NCBI RefSeq assembly: GCF_963855985.1
Contig: NC_087118.1
Coordinates: 4,712,001 to 4,776,000 of the forward strand
Origin: Ostrinia nubilalis
Taxonomy: Eukaryota; Arthropoda; Insecta; Lepidoptera; Crambidae
Direction: 5' to 3'
Length of the DNA: 64,000 nucleotides
Shown piece by piece: positions 21,491 to 33,232 of the stretch; the first letter of the stretch is position 1, and each line of letters starts with the position of its first letter. The notes below the pieces were generated by a model, which saw only the letters and a program-made list of their open reading frames with translations, ran no database searches and was not told where the DNA came from. The translations under genes were made by a program, and so were the position numbers.

Positions 21491-23028
21491 TCTATACTAA
21501 TATTATAAAGCTGAAGAGTTTGTTTGTTTGTTTGTTTGGTTGAACGCGCTAATCTCAGGAACTACTGGACCGATTTGAAAAATTCTTTTTGTGTTGGATA
21601 GCCCGTTAGTTCCTGAAGGCTTTAGTCTATATATCATCACGCTAAGACCAATAGGAGCGGAGCACCAATGAAGAATGTTTCAAATCAGTGATTTTTTTCC
21701 TTTTGAGAGCTGACGCTGCGTAAACGGTTAAAGTTTCGCAAAAATCATGTATGACAGGATTGTTCCCCTTTAAAAGTTCTAAAAAAAAGTCCGCGATAGT
21801 ATATGTCTATCTTTTAAGGTTGGCTCATAGTAACCCTTTTTATGCAAAAAGAAATCTGTTTTATATTAATGCATTATTTGCGGAGGTTTTTTCATAAACA
21901 TGATATTAATCCTTATCCAAATAAATAGGTTATTCATCACAAGTATTTAATTTTAAACATACTTGGCCTTTACACCATTCGATTTCAATAAATATCTTAG
22001 GAGATATCGCAGTTTTAAAATATCATCGCAGCAAAATAATGATCAAGTACTGCGCGCGCCACTGATGGATCAATGCACAGCCTAAATCGCTGATCGTAGA
22101 GACCTGAAACTTGAACGGTGTGTTCTTTGTAAGACGTAAGTATCTGATAAGAAAGGATTTTCCAAAATTCTACCCCTAAGGAGGTAAAAAGGGGTGGCAA
22201 AGTTTGTATGGGATAACGAGATTCCTTCGTTCAATCTACTTCAAAATTTCGCATAAGCATTCTATAACAGAATTAATGGAAGATGTGTTTCGTAGTTTAG
22301 TGAAATGCACCCCCTAACTATGTTAAAAAGGGGTAGAAAGTTATTTTAGTGGTGATTTGCTTCAAAGTTGATATTAATTACCTACTCATTAGTGCATTTT
22401 TTTTACAATCATGTCATGTTACAGACTATCATATTCTAGGGGCCTCCACTTAACCTCGGAGTGGGTGCCCGCTGCGTGCGCTCGCCTAACAATGCATAGT
22501 AATGCATGACGGTCATGCCGCGGGCACCTGCTTGCGCTGTATATACAAAAACTCATTTTCGCGCGAGAGTTTTGGCGGAGGCCCTTGAGGTCGTGGGAGT
22601 AGTCTTGAGGAAAAGCTCCTTCTCCCACGGCCAGTGGCATGCTAGAAGCTTGGTGATTCTAGCACCCGTAGGAAAATAAAAAAAAAGTTTACCAATAATA
22701 CTGCGGTACGTGTAGTTTTCGATTTCGTAGTAAAAAGATAATACCACCGAGTAACTTTCACCGGATCAAAGGCCGAGCTGCATATTCATAAAATATAAGA
22801 AAAATTTATTTTCATGTTTATTTAACCTTTAAGATTTTTATATTTTATAAGTATTCAAACATTTAGATAATAACGTTAAAAACATTTAAAAATCGTATGA
22901 GAACATTTTCGACTTCTCCGCGGACGAAGTCGCGGGCAAAAGCTATTTGTAAAATAATTAGACTAAATTATTAAAAGTGCCTACCCAAAGTCATTATTCC
23001 ACGCGGACGAAGTCGCGGGCACAGCTAG
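21491..23028 (+). mobile_element. Non-autonomous Helitron, plus-strand member of an inverted pair
   Basis: It starts TCTATACTAATATTATAAAG with a (GTTT)n run and ends CGCGGACGAAGTCGCGGGCA...CTAG at 23028, then T. A second 3'-end-like motif (GCGGACGAAGTCGCGGGCAA) sits ~90 bp earlier, at 22920-22940, as if a transposition read past one end to the next. No Rep/helicase coding. Very similar to the inverse of 24825-26392. Confidence 0.85.
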
Positions 23029-23520
23029 TTATGTTATAAAGTTGTCGGCGCCGGACACAGATGCTGCAAATTATTATTGATGATTAATAGTACCAATCTT
23101 AATATTATGTTATCTGTATAAACTGTAGAGCGGAAGGTTTGTGATTCCTAAACGTAACACCCGACTGATGCGCAGAAAAAGGTAACTGTCAATCAGTTGT
23201 GTCATGTCAAGTGTGAGCAGGCGGCTGCGAGGTTATCTTTGAAAGCGTATTGAGTTTGGTGGAACGTTAAATTGTAGGAAAAGTGATTGTCAACCATCCA
23301 AGATATTATCTCTTTGCCCGTTAACCCACGCCTATGGAGATTCCACCCCTAGAGTTCCTTCTGATAGAGACCCAGTGCCTTTAAAGTTAATTTTGATCTA
23401 AGTCGAGTTAGATCTCTTTTCACTGGGGGTACAGAATTTTTAGAAAAATAACTATATCATAGCATTAACATTATTCATTAGAGTAACAATATATGAAATT
23501 AAGCTTTGTACTTAATTAAT
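23029..23520. other. Unassigned sequence between Helitron and LINE tail
   Basis: No gene. Near 23420-23440 is the inverse of a patch found at ~1201-1225. An (ATT)n-rich tract at 23535-23560 marks the LINE 3' tail. Confidence 0.4.
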
Positions 23521-23930
23521 ATCTGTTCCTGTAAGTATTATTATTTATTATTATTGGTTTTTGGGCCTTTATTTGCGCCAACTCGACCAGGTTTGATCTA
23601 TTGTGGCAGCCCTTGTCTTTAGAGTTCACTGCTTAGTCCCGTTGAGTCTATAAATTTCCAGATTCTTTGGAGCGTGATATCTGCTATCTCATCCGGGTGC
23701 ATGATGTGTCGCCCGAGATGGATACTTCTTTTGCTCATAAGCGGGAAGCATGAGCAAAGAACATGCATGGCCGTTTCTTCTTCTGTATGGCAGAATCTGC
23801 ACAGAGTTTCCTCGGTCATGTTCATGTTCGATTTATGTTTGTTTAGTTTGCAGTGGCCGGTCAGTATTCTAGTCACTGCACAGGCTTTGTATCTTTTGAA
23901 CTTTAGCAGTTCCTTAGTTACTTTGTTGCT
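23521..23930 (-). pseudogene. 5'-truncated LINE tail with C-terminal Cys/His motif
   Basis: The minus frame at 23619-23930 reads KELLKFKRYKACAVTRILTG, then LCRFCHTEEETAMHVLCSC, the conserved end of a LINE ORF2 with a CCHC-like motif. The stop is at 23619. The 3' tail is (AAT)n-like rather than poly(A), which fits I-clade LINEs. The copy is cut at 23930, exactly where the pentanucleotide array begins. Confidence 0.75.
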
Positions 23931-24713
23931 AATGAAATGAAATGAAATGAAATGAAATGAAATGAAATGAAATGAAATGAAATGAAATGAAATGAAATGA
24001 AATGAAATGAAATGAAATGAAATGAAATGAAATGAAATGAAATGAAATGAAATGAAATGAAATGAAATGAAATGAAATGAAATGAAATGAAATGAAATGA
24101 AATGAAATGAAATGAAATGAAATGAAATGAAATGAAATGAAATGAAATGAAATGAAATGAAATGAAATGAAATGAAATGAAATGAAATGAAATGAAATGA
24201 AATGAAATGAAATGAAATGAAATGAAATGAAATGAAATGAAATGAAATGAAATGAAATGAAATGAAATGAAATGAAATGAAATGAAATGAAATGAAATGA
24301 AATGAAATGAAATGAAATGAAATGAAATGAAATGAAATGAAATGAAATGAAATGAAATGAAATGAAATGAAATGAAATGAAATGAAATGAAATGAAATGA
24401 AATGAAATGAAATGAAATGAAATGAAATGAAATGAAATGAAATGAAATGAAATGAAATGAAATGAAATGAAATGAAATGAAATGAAATGAAATGAAATGA
24501 AATGAAATGAAATGAAATGAAATGAAATGAAATGAAATGAAATGAAATGAAATGAAATGAAATGAAATGAAATGAAATGAAATGAAATGAAATGAAATGA
24601 AATGAAATGAAATGAAATGAAATGAAATGAAATGAAATGAAATGAAATGAAATGAAATGAAATGAAATGAAATGAAATGAAATGAAATGAAATGAAATGA
24701 AATGAAATGAAAT
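23931..24713. repeat. Perfect pentanucleotide array, (AATGA)n, about 156 units
   Basis: 780 bp of uninterrupted AATGA (TCATT on the other strand) with no variant unit that I can see. Because 5 is not a multiple of 3, all frames on the minus strand cycle through the same five-codon string and stay open, producing a spurious Phe/His/Ile/Ser-repeat frame. Confidence 0.98.
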
Positions 24714-24824
24714 ATATTTATTTGCTTCAATCTTGAGTAATACAGTAAGGTGTTCTAAAAATGGTTTGTTCGTCAAAATCTACTTATATAAAAGCATGCA
24801 AACATTTTACATAATAATATATGA

Positions 24825-26392
24825 CTAGCTGTGCCCGCGACTTCGTCCGCGTGGAATAATGACTTTGGGTAGGCACTTTTAATAATTTAGTCTAATTATT
24901 TTACAAATAGCTTTTGCCCGCGACTTCGTCCGCGGAGAAGTCGAAAACGTTCTCATACGATTTTTAAATGTTTTACCGTTATTATCTAAATGTTTGAATA
25001 CTTCGTTCGTTTCAGTCGAAAGATGTCCACTGCTGGACAAAGGCCTCCCCCAAGGATTTCCATACTTATAAAATATAAAAATCTTAAAGGTTAAATAAAC
25101 ATAAAAATATTTTTTTCTTATATTTTATGAATATGCAGCTCGGCCTTTGATCGGTGGTATCTTTTTACAACGAAATCGAAAACTACACCTACCGCAGTAT
25201 TATTGGTAAACCTTTTTTTTATTTTTCTACGGGTGCTAGAATCACCAAGCTTTTAGCATGCCACTGGCCGTGGGAGAATGAGCTTTTCCTCAAGACTACT
25301 CCCACTACCTCAAGGGCCTCCGCCAAAACTCTCGCGCGAAAATAAGTTTATGTATACAGCGCAAGCAGGTGCCCGCGGCATGACCGTCATGCATTACTAT
25401 GCATTGTTAGGCGAGCGCACGCAGCGGGCACCTAGATTATGATAGTCTTTAACATGACATGTTTGAAAAAAAAAATGCACTAATGAGTAATTAATATCAA
25501 TTTTGAAGCAAATCACCACTAAAATAACTTTCTACCCCTTTTTAACATAGTTAGGGGGTGCATTTCACTAAAATACGAAACACATCTTCCATTAATTCTG
25601 TTATAGAATACTTATGCGAAATTTGAAGTAGATTGAACGAAGGAATCTCGTTATCCCATACAAACTTTGCCACCCCTTTTTACCTCCTTAGGGGTAGAAT
25701 TTTGGAAAATTCTTTCTTATCAGATGCTTGCGTCATACAAATAACACACCGTCCAAGTTTCAGGTCTCTACGATCAGCGGTTTAGGCTGTGCATTGATCC
25801 ATCAGTGGCGCGCGCAGTACTTGATCATTATTTTGCTGCGATGATATTTTAAAACTGCGATATCTTCTAAGATATTTATTGAAATCGAATGGTGTAAAGG
25901 CCAAGTATGTTTAAAATTAAATACTTGTGATCAATAACTTATTTATTTGGATAAGGATTAATATCAGGTTTATGAAAAAACCTCCGCAAATAATGAATTA
26001 ATTTAAAACAGATTTATTTTTGGATAAAAAGGGTTACTATGAGCCAACCTTAAAAGATAGACATATGCTATCGCGGATTTTTTTTTAGAACTTTTAAAGG
26101 GGAACAATTCTGTCATACATGATTTTTGCGAAACTTTAACCGTTTACGCAGCGTCAGCTCTCAAAAGGAAAAAAATCACTGATTTGAAACATTCTTCATT
26201 GGTGCTCCGCTCCTATTGGTCTTAGCGTGATGATATATAGCCTAAAGCCTTCAGGAACTAACGGGCTATCCAACACAAAAAGAATTTTTCAAATCGGTCT
26301 AGTAGTTCCTGAGATTAGCGCGTTCAACCAAACAAACAAACAAACAAACAAACAAACAAACTAACTCTTCAGCTTTATAATATTAGTATAGA
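24825..26392 (-). mobile_element. Non-autonomous Helitron, minus-strand member of the inverted pair
   Basis: The minus strand starts TCTATACTAATATTATAAAG at 26392 (host T at 26393, i.e. A on that strand) and ends CTAG at 24825, with host A at 24824. Over long stretches it matches 21491-23028 with few differences. One ~65-bp insert (about 25003-25070) carries GTCCACTGCTGGACAAAGGC, a recurrent lepidopteran LINE/SINE tail motif. Confidence 0.87.
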
Positions 26393-26530
26393 TATTCAAT
26401 TTAATACATTTATAATTTACATTTTACATTTAGGTAGGTATTAATATTTAATATTCAATTCAATAAATTAAAAAAAAATACATTTTACAGATACAATATT
26501 TAATTTAATTCATTAATATAATTCTAGTCA

Positions 26531-26929
26531 TTACTTAGTTTTGTCAAGAAAATCTCTGACTGAATAAAAACAATTTTCTACTAAGTATTCATGTAGACGT
26601 CTTTTGAATAGTGGTCCATTTAACTGTCTAAGATTATCAGGCAGGGAATTAAATATTTTGACAGCCATTGAGCACACATTATTATTTGCTAAGCTTAATC
26701 TGCTATATCCCTGAATGAGTGCTTTTGAGTGTTTTTGTCCCGATGTAGACTTCCACCACTCAATAGCCTCTTGTTTGCAGAAGGCGGTTAGTAGCGTGGT
26801 GGCTCGTTGTTTGGTAATGCCACAGAACGGTTCTACGCCGATTTGAGGGTTATCGGCTCCATCTCTGGCGAGTTCATCTGCTACTTCGTTTCCTTCTATA
26901 TTCGAATGTCCTGGTACCTGAGAAATCAA
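26531..26929 (-). pseudogene. Chimeric LINE fragment: RNase H end fused to another C-terminus
   Basis: The first ~55 codons are the end of a LINE RNase H (VPGHSNIEGNEVADELARDG) and its linker. The remainder (VKIFNSLPDNLRQLNGPLFK, then a short YLVENCFYSVRDFL end) looks like the C-terminus of a different LINE type. The frame is open across the joint, so either it was a fused family or a chance join. Confidence 0.65.
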
Positions 26930-26938
26930 AGACCGTAG

Positions 26939-27046
26939 TGTATTCGTATCGCGTTTAATATAAGACTAAACTGTCAACGGCGCTGCACACATATTTATAT
27001 AGTGGTGTTAAGTCTACCCTCTTTATTCTATACATTACACCTCCCT
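26939..27046 (-). repeat. Probable Gypsy 3' LTR (short; left edge uncertain)
   Basis: On the minus strand a purine tract (AAGGAGGGAGG) is followed by TGTAATGTATAG, the expected start of a 3' LTR. A TATA-like TATATAAATA lies inside. The far edge is not certain because the adjoining LINE frame stays open for several codons. Confidence 0.45.
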
Positions 27047-27195
27047 CCTTAATAAACGTTTACAGTAAAACTACAACATCACAAATTATTTGCAGTAAGA
27101 TATGATTTTTAAACAGTATATAAGAAAACTATAAAATATTATCACAACAAGTAACTTATAACTAAGTAGGTATACAATTTTATTATTAAATTTCA

Positions 27196-28168
27196 TTATG
27201 AGTAGCCGTATCTATTAGGTGGTTTCCTCTCCCTTAAGGGGTAACGGCGTTCACCGGTGGACGGTACAACACTGTTTGTGTCTGTACTATGAGTACCACT
27301 GCCCTCCACCCCGCCGCCCAACTCAGAGCCAATCGACCCGCTCACCGAGTCCGAAGACGACCCCCCAGTCTCCGACTCCACTGGCAACTGTGGCCACCCT
27401 ACTAAGCCTTGCTTACTTGTACCGTTTGAATGAGTTGTTGTGCCTTTTGGTAAACTTGGTTCATGGTGTTTTGACTTAAGTTTTATTTGATCAATGTGTC
27501 GATGTACCACTGTGCCGTCTAAGGAAATAATATTGTAATCCGTACTGCCTAGTCTTTCATCGATTGCACCTTCTAGCCACTTAGTTGGTCCCCGGTACGT
27601 GCGATACCACACGGCGTCGCCCGGCTGCAGCTCGCGGTGCCCCCCGCCGGCCGCCCGCAGCTGGCGCTCCTGGGCCCGCTGCACTCGCTGCTCCCGGGAG
27701 GGCTTCAGTCGATCCAACCTAGTACGCAGTGACCGCCCCAGCAACATCAACGCTGGGCTTTCCCCGGTTGTGCTATGTTCAGTATTACGGTACATCAGTA
27801 AATACCGCTGTAAAGCCACTTCTGTATTCACCCCCTGTCTGACAGCTTTTGTGATGACCATTTTACACGTTTTTACGGCATTTTCAGCGGCTCCATTCGA
27901 AGCTGGATGATAAGGGGCCGATAATAAATGCTCCATACCGTTATGCATAAGAAATAATCGAAATTCCTCGCTACTGAAAGGTGGTCCGTTGTCACTTACA
28001 ATCTGTCGGGGAATGCCAAACCTCGCAAAAATCTCCCTTAGTTTATTAATGACTGAATTTGCTGTAGTTGTGTTCATTTGACATATTTCAATCCATTTTG
28101 AATAAGCATCTATTAAAACTAAATAACGACGCCCGTCTATAGGCCCTAAAAAATCCAAATGCAATCTG
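27196..28168 (-). pseudogene. Gypsy integrase core and C-terminus
   Basis: The frame begins abruptly at LHLDFLGPIDGRRYLVLIDAYSKW, which holds the first catalytic Asp. It continues with IVSDNGPPFSSEEFR (second Asp) and APYHPASNGAAENAVKTCK (Glu), then a long Gly/Ser-rich tail ending YPLRERKPPNRYGYS. The zinc-binding N-terminus lies at 28851 onward, beyond an insertion. In an intact Gypsy this enzyme inserts cDNA into the genome. Confidence 0.88.
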
Positions 28169-28850
28169 AACCAAGGTCACAGAATAAGTAATAGTACAGG
28201 TACAGAAGGATTACTCCGCAAGACGATTTAAACAAATGCGAGTCTTGCTACGACGCGATACAGTGGAATTCAGCTCGCACAGCACTACGTACCTACAATT
28301 TTATTCACCTACAAGTTTTGTCTCTTTCTATCGCGTGCCTCTGAACTCTTCTTACGCTGTTAGGGTTGCTGTCTAGTAGTGTCTAGTAAAAAAATAATTA
28401 ATCTACTCATTTGTAATGAATGAGGTACGTATGTAGGTAAGGATGCATTCATTATGGAAAACCTTGGGAGAGGCCTTTGTCCAGCTGTGGACGTCATTTG
28501 GCTGAAACGAACGAACGCATTCTGAGCAGTAGTCATAGTAGGTTAGGTTCCTATACTATCCTAAGAATTATTGATTACCTACATGGCCAACATACCTTTC
28601 AGCATCTTTGGGAAGCGAAAAAAAAAGATAAATCCGGTAGATTTCTTTTCGAATTTAAACACCCGAACGCCGCACAATATTTCTTTCTCTTTATGTCCAT
28701 TTTTAAATAATACTTCGATCATAGAATTATAATCATACTACAACGCACGCCAGCGTCCTGACGGGCGCGCGCGTGACACTCGACTGATATAATACCCGCC
28801 GGCGGGGCGCTTCGCTGTCGGTAATTATCGGATGTACCGCGCGGAGTGAG
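28169..28850. mobile_element. Unidentified ~680-bp insertion in the Gypsy integrase
   Basis: It separates the HHCC half of the integrase (ending PWPSRPWQ) from the core (RLHLDFLGP). It contains, near 28455-28510, a lepidopteran repeat tail (TTGGGAGAGGCCTTTGTCC, CTGAAACGAACGAACG). GC-rich sequence sits at its right end. No clean target duplication or terminal repeats are seen. Confidence 0.55.
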
Positions 28851-29757
28851 CCAGGCCTGCCAAGGTCGACTTGGCCAGGGCCACGGCTGGGGTGCGTGGT
28901 GGGGCGGCGCCGCCGCGGTCTCGGCGCACATGCTGCAGGCGCGGCACATCGCCTCCACGGCCTCATCGATGCCGGGCCACCACACATAACTACGAGCTAT
29001 ACATTTTGTCTTAACAATACCCATGTGAACGTCATGAAGTTCTTGTAAAATTTTATTATGACACAATTTAGGTACTACCAACCTATGACCCCACATTATA
29101 CAACCTAACTCAGAATATAATTCGAGTCGTCTATTAAAGTATGGTTTCAGTTCCTTGCTGTCAACCTCATCTGGCCAACCATCTCTGATGAAGCTTAACA
29201 CCCGGCCGAGGATTGGATCCCTTTGTGTTTCCTTTTTTATTTCCCTGAAATCTAACATCAATGCCTCCGATGCAAAATGTAAATACGTTTGCTCTGGTTC
29301 ATCATCATTGCTGCTACTCCTATCTTTTGCTTTATAACTATCAACTAACCGCGATAAAGCATCAGCTGTGTTGGCGTTTGTATTTATATACTCAATAGTG
29401 AAGTTATAAGCCGATAATAACAGCGCCCATCGTTGCATACGACTCGCCGTCATACTTGGAATGCCGTATGCGGGCCCAAATATGCTTACTAAGGGTTTAT
29501 GATCACTCTTTAACACAAACGACCGCCCATATAAATATTGGTGAAATTTCTTTACTGCGAAAACAATAGCTAGTGCTTCTTTGTGTATTTGACTATAATT
29601 AATCTCGGCCGGCGTGAGAGCGCGCGACGCGTATGCAACAACGCGCTCCCGGCCCGAGGCCCGCTGCGCCAGTACCGCGCCGACACCGCGCGCGCTCGCA
29701 TCGCATGTCACCACAATAGGTAATGACTCATCGTAGTGCGCTAACACCTCGGACCCC
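28851..29757 (-). pseudogene. Gypsy RNase H and integrase N-terminus
   Basis: The frame reads SEVLAHYDESLPIVVTCDAS and GVGAVLAQRASGRERVVAYA (end of reverse transcriptase/RNase H), EINYSQIHKEALAIVFAVKK, then a His/Cys zinc domain (ELHDVHMGIVKTK, CRACSMCAETA). It has no ATG here: the upstream reverse transcriptase is cut off by the Maverick at 29758. The right end is cut by the 28169-28850 insertion. Confidence 0.88.
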
Positions 29758-29945
29758 AGTAGTAAATAAATTGGGAAGGCTAGCTCACGACGCCTTTAAA
29801 AACGGCGTCGCGATTTAGCCTCCCCAATTTAAATTATTGACATGAAAACATACCTGTTCTTTCAACGACTGATGATAAAACGGTGCACAATTGAAGTATA
29901 TCACACACGCACACACATACACTTATTATTTCAAAAACTAATGCT
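29758..29945 (+). repeat. Maverick left terminal inverted repeat
   Basis: The first ~74 bases are the same as the inverse of the right end. The next ~110 are clearly homologous with small indels (AACGACTGATGATAAAA, CACACACATACACT). The outermost 65 bases form an imperfect hairpin: GGGAAGGCTA and ACGACGCC pair with CGGCGTCG and TAGCCTCCCC. Confidence 0.9.
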
Positions 29946-30544
29946 TTTATTGTTCGATCACTAATTGTGAGACATTAATCGCACCCTTCCTGGAATAAGT
30001 ACGCAAGTGAAAAATGCCAACTTTTCAGGAGCGTAAAAAAACTGTCCTAAAAATTTATTACCATTATTAAAAATATGTGTTATACATCAAAAGATAGCTT
30101 AAAATGTCTGTGAGGGGCCTATGTATTTATATTTAAAATACACTTAATAGGTTTTGAGAAAAACTTAAAAAAGAGCGTTGCGTACTTATTCCGCGAAACA
30201 TATTTTAACACTTGTTGTTGTAATTATGAATATTGCATTGTTGACATGTAAAGGAATACATGCTATTTGGTATTATTGCAGATAACTACTTATTGGCGTT
30301 CAGATTTAGTCGTGCATTCAACGTGTAAGTGTAGTTTACGTAGTTTTTCCTCGAACTATTCGTATTGAAATAAATTCGTAAAAAGGATAACGTACTTTTA
30401 CCTTGTGAAAAATTACATTACTTATGGTAGTATGTAAAATTATAGCTTTATTCAAAATCAAAAAGTTACAGTATTTTTGCATAACTATATTATAATTTTC
30501 GGAAATTGCATTTTTAGGCAGAGACGAGCTATCAAAAGGACTAA

Positions 30545-30660
30545 TGCCCGTTTTCACCATCAATCCCTAATTTGTAAGTGACCTCTATGGTGATACATAA
30601 CAGGAATTTTGTTTTTATAGGGGTCACTTAAAAATTTGGGATTAATTGTGAAAACGGGCA
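30545..30660. mobile_element. 116-bp MITE, Harbinger-like
   Basis: Inverted ends TGCCCGTTTTCACCATCAAT and (inverse of right) TGCCCGTTTTCACAATTAAT continue into a near-palindrome over the whole element (GTAAGTGACC against GGTCACTTA). The 3-bp target TAA lies on both sides (30542-30544, 30661-30663), as in PIF/Harbinger. Confidence 0.8.
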
Positions 30661-32324
30661 TAAAACTCATTTATTTTTGCAAGTAGGCTTTTATAAAGCA
30701 CTTTTATAGTTTTACACTCCCCAGTATTAACCCAACCACTGCTTCAGGACATTTATTTTTACGGAAGCGGTAGATAGATATTTTGTAAAGTTACCATTTA
30801 AAACAGAAAATCCACAATCACCATTTGCAGTCACCAAGCCGAGGAATGAACTGCCGTTTGCAGTATTTGCGGACCAATACGACCTAAAACCTTTAAGAGC
30901 AGACTCTAATACTTTAAAGACAATCAACGCATCTGTAACTCACCGAGGAGCGGGTGTCTATGGGTGGCGGGTAAACACTTACCATCAGGTGATTCGTCTG
31001 CTCGTTTGCCTCCTTTCCCTTAAAAAACCCAGAAACATAACCACTCACAGGTCCGTTCAATAAAGAATTCAATTTTATGAAGAAAGGAAGTTACAGAAAT
31101 CACTAGACCTGAAAAAAGATTAACAAACACACAGATTTTTTTTTATTAAAAAAGATACCTACCTGAAGAAGAAAAAGAAACAAGACTGACAGTATACTTA
31201 CCTCATCATGCGGTCGTCTGGAATAATACGGAGACAACTCGCGCACGATTATATTTGATGCTTTGTGTTAAGGTTCGATTTATATTTCACTGAATAACGA
31301 ACTGCTTGTAGGTTCCCAGCTGCAAGAAAACCCGAGAAATATTATAATGAGATGAAACGTGTTTGCTTCATAGATGACATTATGAAGATGATCTTCAGAT
31401 TTATGTGACAAAAAATTATTCGGATTACCGGAGTACCGATTTCTATAAAATAATAAAACAATATTTTTATATCAACGACCTTTTATCAAGACTGGACTGG
31501 TCAATTGAAGCTATAATGCTATAATTTAATGAGAACTTACAGAGCAGATAATAATACATCTGATGTGACCATCCACCAGGTTACACTTCAGAGAATGTGC
31601 GAAGGAATTACACGACCTAATTCCACCAGCCCCCTTCCATCATCAGACGCTGGTTAACGTATCATTCCTACATTGTCGACATTCCACCAGCTTGCACTAA
31701 GCGTTTCGATAAACTCTTTTATAATGCGAACAGGTCGCTGCCTGCTGCTGTCTCTCCTGAGCACTATACCGGACCTTATAGGCACTTACAGGTAGATATC
31801 TATCATCTTATACTGCATCTCACTTAACATCACATGCAATTGCGGTCAAATACCTTTTTCTACCTAGTTCTGCGTTGAGTTTATGAAGTCAATAGAAGAC
31901 AACAAAATATCAGCTAGTGCTAAAGTAGTTTTATGAACCTTGATGAAACAGTCCAAGTATTGGGTATTGAATGGAATTTGAGCACAGATTTCAATTCAAT
32001 GTGAATATACCACAAATTGCAAAACCAACCATGAAACGTAACATTTTATCTGATACATCTGATCAAACTTTTTGATTCCCTTGGCTGGAGCCTGGAGCTT
32101 AGCGTTAAGTACAGTCATGGCTAAGATTCTAATGGAAATAGAATAGAAAGTATTTATTTGTTTCAAAACAAAAACATTGGCTGATAAAAAACTAGTAAGG
32201 ATGGAAAGATAAGTAACTCATTAGAAAAAGATTGGATTAAGATACGGCAGGATTTGATTCACATTGACAAAATACAGATATAGGTTGGTATACTATCTAT
32301 AGATAGAGAGAAAAAATACATCAT

Positions 32325-32560
32325 CATCATTTCAGTCACAGGACGTCCACTGCTGAACATAGGCCTCCCCCAATGACTTCCACATCGCGCGGTTGGAAGC
32401 ACATAGTACGCAGAACTGACGGCCGATGGGGCAGCAAGGTTATGAAGCAGACACCACGTACCGGAAAACGCAGCGTTAGGACATCCATCCACAAGGTGGT
32501 CCGACGACCTGATGAAGGTAGCGGGAAGGCGTTGGATGCAGGCCGAGTAAAAATACAATA
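32325..32560. mobile_element. RTE-type LINE / derived SINE fragment
   Basis: The left part carries GACGTCCACTGCTGAACATA and GGCCTCCCCCAATG, a widespread lepidopteran repeat. The right part translates on the plus strand to RRTDGRWGSKVMKQTPRTGK, close to the conserved end of RTE LINEs. Orientation of the composite is unclear. Confidence 0.5.
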
Positions 32561-32999
32561 TAATGAATTTAGCGATGCCTCTGTGAGTGCAATAAACTGC
32601 AGCCGTTCACTATCAACTAGATGAAAGATTTGAAACGAAATTAATTGCTAAAAAACTCAAGTGCTCTCTAAAAACTATTTTTTTTTACCACGTTTTGAGC
32701 TATATGGTACTTTGAGTAAACTGGATGAAGCAAATGAGAAGAAGTAATGTGAAGAATACCAACCTCACAGATGTTCGAACACTGTGAACAGGTTTTTCTA
32801 TTGTGATCGCCTAGCTGTCTGGAGAGACGAATAGGTGGAAATCTATTGTTGCAAACCGCGTTGTGGAGAAAGTCGAAAACATTTATAATAATTAATACTA
32901 TAATTCATAAGAAAGCTGATAAGGCTCCACATTTTGGATTATCAAGGCGAAACCATTGGCGAGAAAATACGTGCACAGATGTTTCAATTATGCTAAATT

Positions 33000-33232
33000 G
33001 AATGCTACTGCCAAAGTACAAATAATGGTAGATTTACCAGAACAGCAAGTATCTCAATCTAGACAATTCATGAACAAGGGAGACAATTTTGAAGGACCCT
33101 TTTAAATTTTGATGTCCAAGGAAACAAAACTATAGAAGCCTATAATATAGTGATATTTATTGTCTGCATGACTACAAAAGCTACCCACATTGAACTCGTT
33201 GGTGACATCACTTCCAAATCCTACATATAAGG
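33000..33232 (+). pseudogene. BEL/Pao integrase relic
   Basis: Plus-strand fragments AKVQIMVDLPEQQVSQSRQF and IVCMTTKATHIELVGDIT, separated by stops, match the integrase region seen intact at 61660-61830 (NLPSARVEPGYPF, ICFITRAIHLELVSSL). It is old and highly decayed. Confidence 0.6.

Noticed and set aside
23931..24713. CRISPR array
   Set aside because: Simple 5-bp repeat with no spacers, in a eukaryotic genome.
23918..24776. Long minus-strand frames made of a Phe/His/Ile/Ser repeat
   Set aside because: They are only the translation of the AATGA array; a 5-bp repeat leaves frames open by arithmetic. The real coding part is the short LINE end at 23619-23930.
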